DNA of 64,000 nt from the NCBI GenBank assembly GCA_022984795.1, contig JALIHJ010000006.1, positions 1 through 64,000 on the forward strand. The letters run 5' to 3'. The notes under the pieces were generated by a model. That model was given only the letters and a program-made list of their open reading frames with translations, was not told the origin of the DNA and did no database searches. The position numbers and the translations under genes are program-made. Below are positions 9,484-18,698 of this stretch, piece by piece; the stretch's first letter is position 1, and every line of letters begins with the position of its first letter. This DNA is from Fabrea salina (Eukaryota; Ciliophora; Heterotrichea; Heterotrichida; Fabreidae).

Positions 9484-11262
9484 TTAGGGACGTTCTCCCC
9501 AGTCGAACTTAGGAGTTTCTTGCTTCAGCAGTTTTGCGTTTTTCTTGCTCAAAATCTTCTTTTTGAGTTCTTCACGTGAAATGTGTGATTCTGCTTTCAG
9601 TTCATCGAAGCGGGGTTGTTTCCAGTCTGCTTTACTCACTTCACTAGCTGAGTAACTTAGGAGTCCTGCAGTGAGGTTGTTGACTTGGTTCCTCAACTCA
9701 AGGTTGTGCTCTAGAATGTTCCACATGTTGTTGAGTTTTTCAAAAACTTGATAGGTTTCTTGGGGTTTCTTCATTGTTTGGACTTCGTTAGTGATTTGGT
9801 TCAGCATGTGGTTGGACGAATTTAGGTACTCAGAAGTGCAGCTTTTCACAAGGGACTTGCTTATGTACTCCAAGGAAGTGTCTTGGGCTGCTTCCCAAAT
9901 AGAAATTAAGTTTTCTAGGTCGTCAGTCACGGCTTTTTGGCTTTTCTTGAAGAACTGCTGAACAACTTGGTTTTTTCTGTTTTTTAGGATTTCGGAAAAT
10001 ATTTTTTCTTTGAGTTCGGCGTGTTTTTTGGTTTGGATTGAGGTTGTTTCTTTGCTGAGCATTTGTTTTAGTTTGTTTTGTATTTTTTGTAGGTTTTTTT
10101 GGGTGTGTTCTTTTTCCTTGGAGAGTTCTTTCAGGTCTTCATGGAGTTTGTTTTTCTGCAGCTTCAGTGTTTTTATTTTTTCGAGTTCGTCAGTGTAACT
10201 TTTGTCTTGCTCAAAAAGTAGTTTCGAGAACCTAATTTCTTCTTCTTTGGTGTCAAGTTCTTCTTTGAGTTCGTTTTCTGTTTCTTCTTGTTGCAGAATT
10301 GACTTTTCTACCTCAGAAATCTCAATTTCTAGTTCAGCTATTGCGTTTTTAGTTGTTTGGATTTCTTTGGTTGAGGATTCCTTTTCTTCTAGGGATTCTT
10401 CGTAAATTTCTTTGAAGGACTCCAAAAGTGCGTCTTTCGAAAAAGCACTTCCTGACGGCGAAATGTTTTCTCCGTACAATTTGTTTTCTAGTTCTTTAAT
10501 TCTTTTTTCACTGGTTTCTAGTCGTCTTTTCAAGTCAGAGTTGTCAGTGTTGATTCTCTGCAGTTCGTACTTACTCACTCCTCCCAATGCTACTTCACTG
10601 CTAAGGTTGGTTTTGTATGCAATATTCTTCCCTCTTTTGTTGTGTGCAACTATTATTTCTGAAGAGTTCCCCCAAATTGGGTTTATTACGCTTTTAGGAG
10701 ACTTAAAGATTCCGTTTTCTGCTTCGGTCAGAGGAACTCCTAAGCGGTAGTTGCTGTTGTTTCCCCAAACGTAGTAGTGAGCTGGGCTTCCTGTTGAAAC
10801 AGCAAATGAAAAGTCTGAACCTGCTGATACTCTAGAGGCCTTTAAGTTTAGTTCTTCTTCAGGGTGCGGAAGGGGCACTACTTGGGGAGTTACTGCGCTA
10901 GTTAAGTTGTCATGACCTAACTGCCCACAGTTGTTTTCGCCCCAAGAACATATCCACCCTTCAGAGTCCAAAGCAACTACATGGTTGCTTCCACACGCTA
11001 GATTGACAATGTTTTTTTCAACCAAAGATTCAATTATAGAGGGTTTGGTGGCATCTAGGGGCTTTAAAACCTTTCTTCCCAAAGCAAAGGTGCACTGTCC
11101 CCATGAGTAAACGTAACCAGAAGTACTGACTAAGAAAGTATTGTAGTTAGTTGTTGCTACTTGTAGTACAGTGCAGGAGTCAGGGATTTGTCTGTTGAAA
11201 GTTATGGTTTTGTTTGCTTCATACTCTTCTGCTTCTTTTTGGTGTTTTGTTTCTAATTCCAT
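9484..11262 (-). CDS. RCC1-repeat plus coiled-coil protein
   Basis: The 592-residue protein begins with RCC1-type beta-propeller blades (about 30-210), shown by repeats such as YVYSWGQCTFALGR, WICSWGENNCGQLG and YVWGNNSNYRLG. These are followed by a long coiled coil (about 235-420) and a helical tail. Only three or four blades are visible, so it is not a full seven-blade RCC1 and is unlikely to be the Ran exchange factor. Coiled-coil RCC1 proteins are often cytoskeletal or ciliary. Its start codon is only 12 bp from the divergent start codon of the CEP131 homologue, suggesting a shared control region. Function unknown. Confidence 0.75.
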   Translation of the reverse strand: MELETKHQKEAEEYEANKTITFNRQIPDSCTVLQVATTNYNTFLVSTSGYVYSWGQCTFALGRKVLKPLDATKPSIIESLVEKNIVNLACGSNHVVALDSEGWICSWGENNCGQLGHDNLTSAVTPQVVPLPHPEEELNLKASRVSAGSDFSFAVSTGSPAHYYVWGNNSNYRLGVPLTEAENGIFKSPKSVINPIWGNSSEIIVAHNKRGKNIAYKTNLSSEVALGGVSKYELQRINTDNSDLKRRLETSEKRIKELENKLYGENISPSGSAFSKDALLESFKEIYEESLEEKESSTKEIQTTKNAIAELEIEISEVEKSILQQEETENELKEELDTKEEEIRFSKLLFEQDKSYTDELEKIKTLKLQKNKLHEDLKELSKEKEHTQKNLQKIQNKLKQMLSKETTSIQTKKHAELKEKIFSEILKNRKNQVVQQFFKKSQKAVTDDLENLISIWEAAQDTSLEYISKSLVKSCTSEYLNSSNHMLNQITNEVQTMKKPQETYQVFEKLNNMWNILEHNLELRNQVNNLTAGLLSYSASEVSKADWKQPRFDELKAESHISREELKKKILSKKNAKLLKQETPKFDWGERP

Positions 11263-11274
11263 TTCTTAATTCAA
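11263..11274. promoter_or_regulatory. 12-bp divergent spacer, RCC1-like / CEP131
   Basis: Twelve bases, TCTTAATTCAAA after the minus-strand CAT, lie between two divergent start codons. Any promoter for either gene must sit partly inside the coding sequence of the other, or the two transcripts must overlap at their 5' ends. No known element is recognised. Confidence 0.45.
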
Positions 11275-13293
11275 ATGCAAAGAAACCAAGGGAAAGTCCG
11301 AAAAGAGTCCTACAGACCAGGTCCCCCTAAACTCGAACAAGCTGTTGTCACTATTCAGCGGTGGTGGCGTCATGTGTCAATGCGGCTTGCAAGTAGAAGG
11401 ATTTCTTCTATAAGATCGCAACTATCTGCAAGGAAGGAGTTCCTTTCGAGTTTCCACAACTTTTCAGAGCCAGCAACTAAACTCCAACCAAGTAACTACT
11501 CGGAAAAGCCCAGTGAGTTTTTGACCAAACAAGAAACTGAGGTTTCCTTAGTGGACTCAGTGTCCAGTGTGAGTGCTTCACAAACTTCAGAAAGAGCAAA
11601 CTTCCTTCTGCAGTACTTAGAAAAAACCGACCAAGAAGGTTTGAACAAAGCAGGGAGGAACCTAAAAAGTTCAGAACAAGTAGAACTTATGAACACCAAA
11701 CTGGAACTCGAAGACGCACGAAACAACATTTCGATCCTGAAAGACGTTATTTTTAAACAAAAACAAAAAATCAAAGAAAGGGAAAACGAACTGACTGAAC
11801 AAAAAGAAAAAGAACTTCATAAACAAAAACTAGAGTACGAAGAAGCTGCTGAAAAAAACATGAACTTCATTGAGCAGCTGCTGACTGAAAAAGAAGCTAG
11901 AATCAAACAACTGAACGAACTGCACTTGAAGATCAAAGAAATGGAGTCAAAGCACAAAAAAACAGTTAAGGAACTCAAGGACCACTTTGAAAAAGAAATT
12001 AAAAAAAAACAAGACCACTGGGCTACCTTGGAAAAAGCTAAAAGGGAAAAGTGGCTGAAGGAAAAAACCAAAGAAATCAAAGAAACTACTGCAAAAGGAT
12101 TGGAACCAGAAATCACGAAACTGATTTCTGATCACAAACAACAAGTAGACAACCTAAAGCAGTCCCACTCTGCAGAACTGCAGCAAGTGAGGTTTGAAGT
12201 TAAACAAGAGTACGAAGCCAAAGTTAGAGAGGTGAGGGACGAAATGAAGGCTAAGCAAGAAAGAGCTGTTGAAAAAGAAAGAGAACACAACGAAGAACGC
12301 ATTTGGGAGTTGAGGAAAAAACAAGACTCAGAAATCCAAGAACTCAAAGAAAAGTGGAGACAAGACTTGGTTGAAGAAAGAAACAAGTTTTTGTCACAAC
12401 GCACAGAAGAAGAAAGTTCCTTTGCTGAAAGACTCCGAAAAAAGGACAAAGAAACAGAACAAAGACTTAGCCAACTGGAAGAAAAACACTCTGAAAAGCT
12501 AAGGGAACAGGCACTTAGGTTTGAAAACAAAATAAAAAAACTCCAACAAGAACATACTTACGAAAAAGACGAGTGGCTGCAAAACCACATCAACAGAGTG
12601 AACAAACAGTACGAAGAAGACAAAAGGGCTTTGGAAGAGCAAATGGGTAAACAAAGAGACCAAAAAATTAAAGAAGTAATTGACAAACTGAGTGAAGAAC
12701 AAGTGAACACGAAAAGAGAACTAGAAAGACAAGCTAACTCTAAGTATGTGACTTTGAAGGAAAAGCACGAGTACCAAGTCCAAGAGTACGAGAAGATCAT
12801 CAGTGACCTGCACGAAAGAATCAACTTGTCTACCTGTGAAAAAAAAGCACAAGACGACAAGTTCAGGGACTTAACAGACTCTTTGCAAGAAAAGGACTCA
12901 GAACTCAAAAAAGCCCATCAACAAACCCAGAAACTGCAGAACAAAATACAAAAACTAGAAACCAAGGTAGACCAACTCAAACATGGAGAAAGCGAAATAG
13001 TGTCTAGAGAAAAAAAGAAGTTCGAAGCTCAAAAGGAAGAACTGAACAAAACTATTTGTGACTTGGAGTTCCAAGTGTCCAAAACCAAGAACCAATATGA
13101 AGCCAAAATCAAAGAAATGTCCCAAAGGGAGTCTAAGGAGTTCGAAGCCATAGAGCAAAGAGTGAAGCAAACAGTTGCCAGAAAAGATGATAGAATTAAG
13201 GAACTAAACGACCACATAAGTCTGCAACAGATGAAAATCGAAAAACTCGAAGAACTCCTAGAAAAACAAAGACGTGAACTTTTGAAAGTGTAA
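11275..13293 (+). CDS. CEP131: CEP131/AZI1 homologue, centriolar satellite protein
   Basis: The 672-residue protein has an IQ-like motif at about 25-43 (VVTIQRWWRHVSMRLASRR), a low-complexity Ser-rich stretch and then an almost continuous coiled coil from about 130 to the end. Its C-terminus (EQRVKQTVARKDDRIKEL...LEELLEKQRRELL) closely follows human CEP131 (HQRVKTALARKEEAV...LEELLEQHRRP). CEP131 acts at centriolar satellites and basal bodies in ciliogenesis and trafficking. The ciliate protein is shorter than the human one (about 1080), mainly because the N-terminus is short. It heads a nine-gene plus-strand run and lies next to CCDC77. Confidence 0.85.
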   Translation: MQRNQGKVRKESYRPGPPKLEQAVVTIQRWWRHVSMRLASRRISSIRSQLSARKEFLSSFHNFSEPATKLQPSNYSEKPSEFLTKQETEVSLVDSVSSVSASQTSERANFLLQYLEKTDQEGLNKAGRNLKSSEQVELMNTKLELEDARNNISILKDVIFKQKQKIKERENELTEQKEKELHKQKLEYEEAAEKNMNFIEQLLTEKEARIKQLNELHLKIKEMESKHKKTVKELKDHFEKEIKKKQDHWATLEKAKREKWLKEKTKEIKETTAKGLEPEITKLISDHKQQVDNLKQSHSAELQQVRFEVKQEYEAKVREVRDEMKAKQERAVEKEREHNEERIWELRKKQDSEIQELKEKWRQDLVEERNKFLSQRTEEESSFAERLRKKDKETEQRLSQLEEKHSEKLREQALRFENKIKKLQQEHTYEKDEWLQNHINRVNKQYEEDKRALEEQMGKQRDQKIKEVIDKLSEEQVNTKRELERQANSKYVTLKEKHEYQVQEYEKIISDLHERINLSTCEKKAQDDKFRDLTDSLQEKDSELKKAHQQTQKLQNKIQKLETKVDQLKHGESEIVSREKKKFEAQKEELNKTICDLEFQVSKTKNQYEAKIKEMSQRESKEFEAIEQRVKQTVARKDDRIKELNDHISLQQMKIEKLEELLEKQRRELLKV

Positions 13294-13302
13294 GTAATAT
13301 AA

Positions 13303-14463
13303 ATGTTAAATTCTTCAGTGGACCTTTTGGAAGCCAACCTGAACTTTGGAGTGGAGTCAGATTTTAGTTGTTTGCTTGCTTACTATCGAACAAGAATTGA
13401 AAGTGCTGAAAAAGAACGTGAAGACTGGCTTGAAAAAGTCGAAAACTTGAGAGTCCGCCAAGAAAGTCTGCACAAACTAGAGTGGGAAATTAAAAAGCGC
13501 AACGAAGAAAAAGACGAACTCAACCGCCAGTTAAGACAAAAAGAACTAGTTCTGGAGCAAGGCCGCGAAAACTTAGTTGCCTTGGCCAAACAACAAGAAG
13601 AAATCCTAAACACCCAACAAGCAGACAGAGACAAACTAGTCAGAGTCTTGGGGGAAACTGAAGCTGTCCAGCAACAAGTCTTCCTCAACAAAGGCCAAAC
13701 TGCAAGTAATGTCTACAGTTACCAAGGAGGAGGCAAAGCTGGACCTAAACACATTCTGAGAACCATCCACCTGCCTTGTGCCCAAAGTGAAACTTTAGGC
13801 AACCAAAGAGAAGCCCTTATCTCCCAAATTGAAGCTCAGAGAGTCCACTACAACGAGTTAGTTGCCCAAGAAAGAGAAAACCAACGCTTTAAAGAGGGCG
13901 AGATGCGCAAAGAGTTTGAAGAAAGAGCCAAACTTCAGGAAGAACTCATCCAAAGGATTTGCAAAGCACAGGAAGGAAAAACTTCAGAAGTCAGGGAGTT
14001 AGTGCGACTTAAGCACGAGTTCCAGGAAAGACAAAAGTCCTTAGTTGAAGAACTCACAGAGTTGAAGTTGCACCAAAGCAACTTGCTCTCGAACTACTAC
14101 TCAGCAGTCAAGCAAACTTCAACCAAGGAGTCTCCTCGGGATCTAGCTCACGAGTTCAGGCACCAAGCCCAGGAAGCTGAGTCCCAACTCACACTGGTTA
14201 AAGACCAAACTAGCAACATGCAGTCAATTTTCAACCAAAAGATTTCAGAACTGGAAGAAAGGTTTTCTAGTTTACAAAAGAAGTACAAACAGCTGCAGCA
14301 ACGCAAAAAACTAGAGACTGAGGGGTTTGCTTCCCAAATAACAGGACTGGAGTCTAGAATCGAAACAATAAAGAACCCCAGGCCTACTTTTGATAAGACA
14401 AAGACTGAAGACAAACCCAAGGTGTGCAAGAGGTGCTTAGACCACGGAGTGAAGTTTTCTTGA
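13303..14463 (+). CDS. CCDC77: CCDC77 homologue, basal-body coiled-coil protein
   Basis: The 386-residue protein has an early segment LLAYYRTRIESAEKEREDWL...HKLEWEIKKRNEE matching human CCDC77 (DLLTYYRKKIAEFDEEHEDLL...HKLQWEVRQREEE). A central TIHLPCAQSETL resembles the TIYLPA element. Most of the protein is coiled coil, with a cysteine pair near the C-terminus (VCKRCLDHG) that could bind metal. CCDC77 is found in centrosome and flagellar proteomes. It starts 9 bp after the CEP131 stop. Its TGA stop is immediately followed by in-frame TAA codons, so the protein would hardly change if UGA were read as sense. Confidence 0.75.
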   Translation: MLNSSVDLLEANLNFGVESDFSCLLAYYRTRIESAEKEREDWLEKVENLRVRQESLHKLEWEIKKRNEEKDELNRQLRQKELVLEQGRENLVALAKQQEEILNTQQADRDKLVRVLGETEAVQQQVFLNKGQTASNVYSYQGGGKAGPKHILRTIHLPCAQSETLGNQREALISQIEAQRVHYNELVAQERENQRFKEGEMRKEFEERAKLQEELIQRICKAQEGKTSEVRELVRLKHEFQERQKSLVEELTELKLHQSNLLSNYYSAVKQTSTKESPRDLAHEFRHQAQEAESQLTLVKDQTSNMQSIFNQKISELEERFSSLQKKYKQLQQRKKLETEGFASQITGLESRIETIKNPRPTFDKTKTEDKPKVCKRCLDHGVKFS

Positions 14464-14472
14464 TAATAATAA

Positions 14473-14790
14473 ATGAGGTTTGGAAAGTGGATTATGTCTT
14501 TTCCTGGAAATACTTCCACAATGGCCAACTACCAACAAAAGTGCATCCAAGAAACCCTGCACGAACTGAAAGCCCACAAACACCCTGCCTTTAAAAAGTA
14601 CCTCTACAAAAGACAAAGGTTTGAGTACGAGATGCCAGGGCACAGACGCAGGAACCAACTGAAAGAAGCGGCACGCAAAGCCGACCGTTTGGCTGTGCAA
14701 GAAATCATTTCGGATATTTTTGCCCAAAAGCAGATTAAGAACCCCCCCACAAGTTTAAAAGACCTTTCAGTTCCTAAAAAGAATAAATAA
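14473..14790 (+). CDS. Small basic protein of unknown function
   Basis: The 105-residue frame encodes a basic, helical protein with no domain I recognise. The start at 14473 has the AATAAATG context seen elsewhere, but ATGs at 14494 and 14521 (MANYQQK) are alternatives. Residues from about 20 on are rich in Lys, Arg and aromatic positions. It lies 9 bp after CCDC77, and its TAA stop at 14788-14790 directly abuts the ATG of the next gene. It is supported as a gene by its open frame within an otherwise fully coding run, but no function can be given. Confidence 0.55.
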   Translation: MRFGKWIMSFPGNTSTMANYQQKCIQETLHELKAHKHPAFKKYLYKRQRFEYEMPGHRRRNQLKEAARKADRLAVQEIISDIFAQKQIKNPPTSLKDLSVPKKNK

Positions 14791-15378
14791 ATGGAAGCAG
14801 AGCGCAACTGGGAAGTTGAGCACCGTTTGGAGAAGCTAGAACGTCTTTTGAAAGTAGGAGACGAAGCTGCTAAGCTACGATCTGAACAAGATGAAATTAA
14901 GTCTAAAGAAGTCACTCGGCGAATAGAAGACTTTGAAAAGCGTTTGCGACGTGTAGAAGAAAGCTGTTCCCACCAACTGCTTGACTTGCACCACCGAGTC
15001 GACGCCCAAGACATCCAGCTTTCCCAAGTCCAAGACCTGCCTTCACTGCGGAGTGACTTGGAAGAACTTAAGTATACATTTATCACAGATGAAAGGATCT
15101 CTAGTTTAGAGAGGTCTTTTAAGGAGCAAGTTTTGTCAGTCACAGAGTCCCTAGAAGAACTTGCCAATGTGCTGCACTCCAAAGACCGGGAAATTGCTGA
15201 ACTCAAAGCACATCTGCATTCTTTTGGAGGTCTAGAAGAGTTGGCTGACTTAAAAAACCAAGTGGAGGAACTCTTTAGGCAAAATCAACAAATTTTGTCC
15301 CACTTAGAACCTTCTTGCAGCGATGACACCTACGAAGGAGAGGAAGAACTCTTTTGCAGAAAACTAGGTGGTTTTTAA
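14791..15378 (+). CDS. Coiled-coil protein of unknown function
   Basis: The 195-residue protein is predicted almost wholly helical, with heptad-rich segments at about 1-60, 85-130 and 140-170, and an acidic C-terminus. No named family is recognised. Its start codon follows the previous stop with no spacer, and its stop precedes the RUSF1 start by 7 bp. Its place between centriolar coiled-coil genes hints at a cytoskeletal role, but this is inference only. Confidence 0.65.
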   Translation: MEAERNWEVEHRLEKLERLLKVGDEAAKLRSEQDEIKSKEVTRRIEDFEKRLRRVEESCSHQLLDLHHRVDAQDIQLSQVQDLPSLRSDLEELKYTFITDERISSLERSFKEQVLSVTESLEELANVLHSKDREIAELKAHLHSFGGLEELADLKNQVEELFRQNQQILSHLEPSCSDDTYEGEEELFCRKLGGF

Positions 15379-15385
15379 ATTAATA

Positions 15386-16450
15386 ATGACAAACTTAAGG
15401 AAGTGCAGTGCAAAACTCGTGACATCTAGAAAAGAAAACTTGTTTTTGCCTGAAGGGTACCCAGAAACTGTCACAAGCAACTATTTAAGGTACACAGGGT
15501 GGAACATTTTCCAAACTTTCTGTTCAAGTGCTTTGGGAGTGCTCTCTACTCAGCAACTACTACTTGCACTCGGAGCTAACTCTTTAACAGCTTCGGCTGC
15601 TCTCAACTGGGTAATTAAGGACGGACTAGGGCAGCTGGGTGGAGTGGCGTATGCAGGCACAGTTGGTAACAAGTTTGACGAAAACCCCAAGCACTACAAA
15701 TGGATGTCGAGTTTGAGTTTGAACTGTTCTTGCGGACTTGAAATGCTGAGTACGTTGTACCCAGGGGCCTTTTTGCCCATTGCTGCTTTGGGGACTGTGG
15801 GGAAGAATGTTTCTGCACTAGCTGGGAGTGCTTCTAAGGCAGCGATTCACTTGAGTCTTTCTAAAAAAAGGAACTTGGCAGACTTAACAGCTAAAAGTGG
15901 GACCCAGGCTACTGCTTCTTGTTTGTTCGGAACTTTCTTTGGAACCTTTCTCGGGTACACTTTCGATTACTCCGGTTCACTAGTGGCTTTTGGGGTTTTG
16001 TCAGCCAGCCACTTGTACGCTTGCTACAGGTCTTTGGACTGCGTTGTTTTGAACACACTGAACCCGCAAAGACTGGACATTTTGCTGCAGGAGTTCAAGG
16101 AAAAAGGAAGGGTTTTGACTCCTGAAGAAGTCAGTGAAAAAGAAGCAACTGTAAGGAACTACAAACCAAAGGACTTAGTCATAGGCAAACTACCTAACAA
16201 CATGGACATAGAGGAGTGCATGAAGTACTGGGAAGGAAAGGAGTACTTAATTGTAGAACAGCCACAAAAAACCTTTTTGGTTTTCAAAGAAGAGGCAGAA
16301 CAAAAGGAACTAGTGGAAGGGTATGTTGAAGCAAGGGCAAGGAGTTGGGACCTAGAAAAGATTTCTTTGGAACAAATGACAAGTAAGGGTTGGGACACTA
16401 GTCAACCCTTTTTGTCGCCAAACAACACAAGGTTTAAAGTTCTTAATTAA
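15386..16450 (+). CDS. RUSF1: RUS (root UVB sensitive, DUF647) family protein
   Basis: The 354-residue protein carries the RUS/DUF647 core: [33 protein letters not shown], the K/W-containing loop, ELLS-like [13 protein letters not shown] and the AALTQHFA-like [23 protein letters not shown]. These match the plant RUS and animal RUSF1 (C16orf58) proteins, whose biochemical role is uncertain; plant members act with vitamin B6 and auxin transport. Several hydrophobic segments suggest membrane association. I chose ATG 15386; the frame extends upstream to a GTG that would overlap the previous gene. The stop is one base before the ARL2 start. Confidence 0.9.
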   Translation: MTNLRKCSAKLVTSRKENLFLPEGYPETVTSNYLRYTGWNIFQTFCSSALGVLSTQQLLLALGANSLTASAALNWVIKDGLGQLGGVAYAGTVGNKFDENPKHYKWMSSLSLNCSCGLEMLSTLYPGAFLPIAALGTVGKNVSALAGSASKAAIHLSLSKKRNLADLTAKSGTQATASCLFGTFFGTFLGYTFDYSGSLVAFGVLSASHLYACYRSLDCVVLNTLNPQRLDILLQEFKEKGRVLTPEEVSEKEATVRNYKPKDLVIGKLPNNMDIEECMKYWEGKEYLIVEQPQKTFLVFKEEAEQKELVEGYVEARARSWDLEKISLEQMTSKGWDTSQPFLSPNNTRFKVLN

Positions 16451-16451
16451 A

Positions 16452-17006
16452 ATGGGGTTGCTGACTATTTTGAAAAGAACTAAAGAAAAGGAACGAGAAA
16501 TGCGTTTGCTGATGCTGGGACTGGATAACGCAGGAAAAACCACAATTCTGAAGAAGTACAATGGAGAAGACACCAGCACTATTTCGCCTACTTTGGGGTT
16601 CAACATCAAAACTTTGGAATTTCAAAGTTACAAGTTGAACGTTTGGGACGTGGGCGGGCAAACCACTTTGAGGAGTTACTGGAGGAACTACTTCGAACAG
16701 ACAGACGGCTTGGTGTGGGTTGTGGACTCAGGTGACAAAATGCGACTGGAAGACTGCCGGAAAGAACTCCACTCCCTGCTGATGCAAGAACGCCTTGCAG
16801 GGGCTTCTCTTTTGGTGTTTTGCAACAAACAAGACTTAAAAGGAGCCTTGAGTGTGGAGGAAATCAAAGACTTCCTGCAACTAGACTCCTTCCAAACAAG
16901 ACACTGGGCAGTGGTGCCTTGTTCAGCAATGACGGGAGAAGGACTTTTGTCAGGCATTAACTGGATAGTAGGCGACATAGCTTCTAGGATCTTTATGATG
17001 GACTAA
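16452..17006 (+). CDS. ARL2: ARL2 small GTPase
   Basis: The 184-residue protein starts [31 protein letters not shown], nearly the ARL2 N-terminus, with P-loop GLDNAGKT (about 23-30), switch [35 protein letters not shown] and a C-terminal tail of usual length. ARL2 works with tubulin cofactor D in tubulin folding and with BART/PDE6D in cargo release. That fits a cell with massive microtubule arrays. All GTP-binding motifs look intact. The start codon lies one base after the RUSF1 stop. Confidence 0.95.
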   Translation: MGLLTILKRTKEKEREMRLLMLGLDNAGKTTILKKYNGEDTSTISPTLGFNIKTLEFQSYKLNVWDVGGQTTLRSYWRNYFEQTDGLVWVVDSGDKMRLEDCRKELHSLLMQERLAGASLLVFCNKQDLKGALSVEEIKDFLQLDSFQTRHWAVVPCSAMTGEGLLSGINWIVGDIASRIFMMD

Positions 17007-17028
17007 TTAACGAGTTTATAATTTAAAG

Positions 17029-17637
17029 ATGCTAAGTAACTCAATCAAACGATTCATGCGGAACACTCTGGACTACTACGAACTACTGGGAGTAACAGCT
17101 AACTCTTCTTCCAAAGAAATTAAAAAAGCTTACTTGGAAAAAGCAAAAAAGTTCCACCCTGACTCACCAAATGGAAACGACTTGTTGTTCAAACAACTTT
17201 CAGAGGCTTACGAAACACTCAGCAAAGAAAGCAAAAGACAACAGTATGACAATTCTAGGAAAAAAGCCACCACCCAGTCTGCAAGCAGTTCCCAGGCAAA
17301 GTACCACAGACCTCACAGGACTTATAACCCCCAAGGGTGGTCAGGTGGCTCTTTTAAACAAAAAACACAAGAAAAAGACTATAAAGATGAACAGGTAACT
17401 CCTTTGGAAGTTGTTTTTCAGATGTTTGCTTACGGCCTCATGGCAACTAGTCTTGTTTACGGAGTTTACACTATTTATTCCCTTTACAATGCTTTCAATA
17501 AAAACCTCATTAGGCCTATTCCCACACAACCAATAGCAGCCGACATAAGACTCCCAGAAAGGAGAAAAGTTGACGAGGGGCACACAGAAGAAGAAGTTAA
17601 AGCCAAAGTTACTAGGAACAAGTTTAAGGATAACTAG
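17029..17637 (+). CDS. J-domain protein with one membrane segment
   Basis: The 202-residue protein has a J domain at about 14-75 ([11 protein letters not shown] at 43-45, then a [10 protein letters not shown] helix). A linker follows and then a hydrophobic segment at about 128-150, and a charged tail. It lacks the G/F-rich and zinc-finger regions, so it is a class C J protein. The basic N-terminus ([13 protein letters not shown]) could be a mitochondrial presequence, but other membranes are possible. It would recruit and stimulate an Hsp70. It sits 22 bp after ARL2 and 5 bp before the deaminase. Confidence 0.85.
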   Translation: MLSNSIKRFMRNTLDYYELLGVTANSSSKEIKKAYLEKAKKFHPDSPNGNDLLFKQLSEAYETLSKESKRQQYDNSRKKATTQSASSSQAKYHRPHRTYNPQGWSGGSFKQKTQEKDYKDEQVTPLEVVFQMFAYGLMATSLVYGVYTIYSLYNAFNKNLIRPIPTQPIAADIRLPERRKVDEGHTEEEVKAKVTRNKFKDN

Positions 17638-17642
17638 TAATA

Positions 17643-18698
17643 ATGGAAGAAGTGCTTGAGTTTGTGGAAAGACTTCCTAAAGCTGAACTGCACCTGCATA
17701 TTGAAGGGTCTCTAGAACCTGAGTTGCTGTTTAAAATAGCAGAACGCAACTGTGTTAAACTGCCCTACACACTAGAAGAGGCCAAAGCCAACAGACTAAA
17801 CTACCAGTGCTTAGACGAATTTATCCAGGAGGCAGACATTGCCTTAAGTGCTTTGCAGAAACAACAAGACTTCTACGATATTGCCATGGAGTACTACAAA
17901 AGAGCCAGAGAAGACAACGTAGTTTACTCAGAAGTCTTTTTCCACCCACAGATTTTCATGGGCAAAGGAATAGAGTTCGAGGAAATCATTCAGGGGCTTT
18001 GGAGTGCCAGCAAGGACGCCCTTGAGTTTGGTATGGAGTCAAAACTCATTTTGTGTTTGCTTAGGGACTTACCTACTGAAAATGCAATGCAGTGTGTGCT
18101 AGAGGCTTCTAGGCACAAAGACAAAGTTAGTGGAGTGGGTCTAGCTTCAAGTGAAGTAGGAAACCCTGCACGGAATTTCAAACTAGTTTTTGAAAAAGCA
18201 GCTGAGCTAGGACTCTGTGGGCCTGAAGGCAAGTGGAAAGTAGCCCACGCAGGTGAAGAAGGAGATGCTTCTTACGTGATTGATACCTTAGTCTCTTTGC
18301 AGGTAGCTAGAATAGACCATGGAGTAAGGGCCCTTGAAGACCCTTTTCTGGTTGAGTACTTAGTTGAAACTAAGATTCCCCTTACAGTATGTCCTAATTC
18401 AAACCTAAAGTTGGAGGTCCTTAAGAGGTTCTTCAACAGCAACCATGTTGTCCAGAAAATGATGGAAATGGGTCTGAACATTAGTTTGCACAGTGACGAT
18501 CCTGCCTTTTTCGGGGGGTACGTTAACAGCAACTTCAAAGTTGCAGTTGAAAGTTTTGAGAACCTCACACACGACCAAATGAAACAAATGTGCTTCCAAC
18601 TGTGCAAAAACAGCTTTGAAGCAGCTTTTTTGGAAAAGGAACAGCTTTCGAAGTATTTGGGTTTATTGGAAAACTCGGTAACTAAGTTAACAATATGA
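17643..18698 (+). CDS. Adenine deaminase (adenosine deaminase superfamily)
   Basis: The 351-residue protein has the metal-binding HLH at H17/H19 ([18 protein letters not shown]), the catalytic VAHAGEEG around H202-E205, the [10 protein letters not shown] segment and [11 protein letters not shown] with D285/D286. The GGY extension after SDDPAxF and the LASSEVGNP element are typical of fungal/bacterial adenine deaminases (adenine + water to hypoxanthine + ammonia) rather than adenosine deaminases. It would act in purine salvage in the cytosol. It ends in TGA, with TAA two codons later, and the TGA overlaps the ATG of the DHHC gene. Confidence 0.85.
   Translation: MEEVLEFVERLPKAELHLHIEGSLEPELLFKIAERNCVKLPYTLEEAKANRLNYQCLDEFIQEADIALSALQKQQDFYDIAMEYYKRAREDNVVYSEVFFHPQIFMGKGIEFEEIIQGLWSASKDALEFGMESKLILCLLRDLPTENAMQCVLEASRHKDKVSGVGLASSEVGNPARNFKLVFEKAAELGLCGPEGKWKVAHAGEEGDASYVIDTLVSLQVARIDHGVRALEDPFLVEYLVETKIPLTVCPNSNLKLEVLKRFFNSNHVVQKMMEMGLNISLHSDDPAFFGGYVNSNFKVAVESFENLTHDQMKQMCFQLCKNSFEAAFLEKEQLSKYLGLLENSVTKLTI

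Noticed and set aside
14461-14463. UGA as tryptophan (Blepharisma-type code)
   Set aside because: No UGA inside any recognised gene, and family Trp positions use TGG. The three terminal UGAs do not settle it alone, so it is kept as a finding but not as the code.
15368-15385. Upstream start of the RUSF1 frame
   Set aside because: It begins with GTG and overlaps the previous coding region; ATG 15386 fits better. Similar GTG/TTG extensions of the SET, MOG1 and TPR/IQ genes were rejected too.
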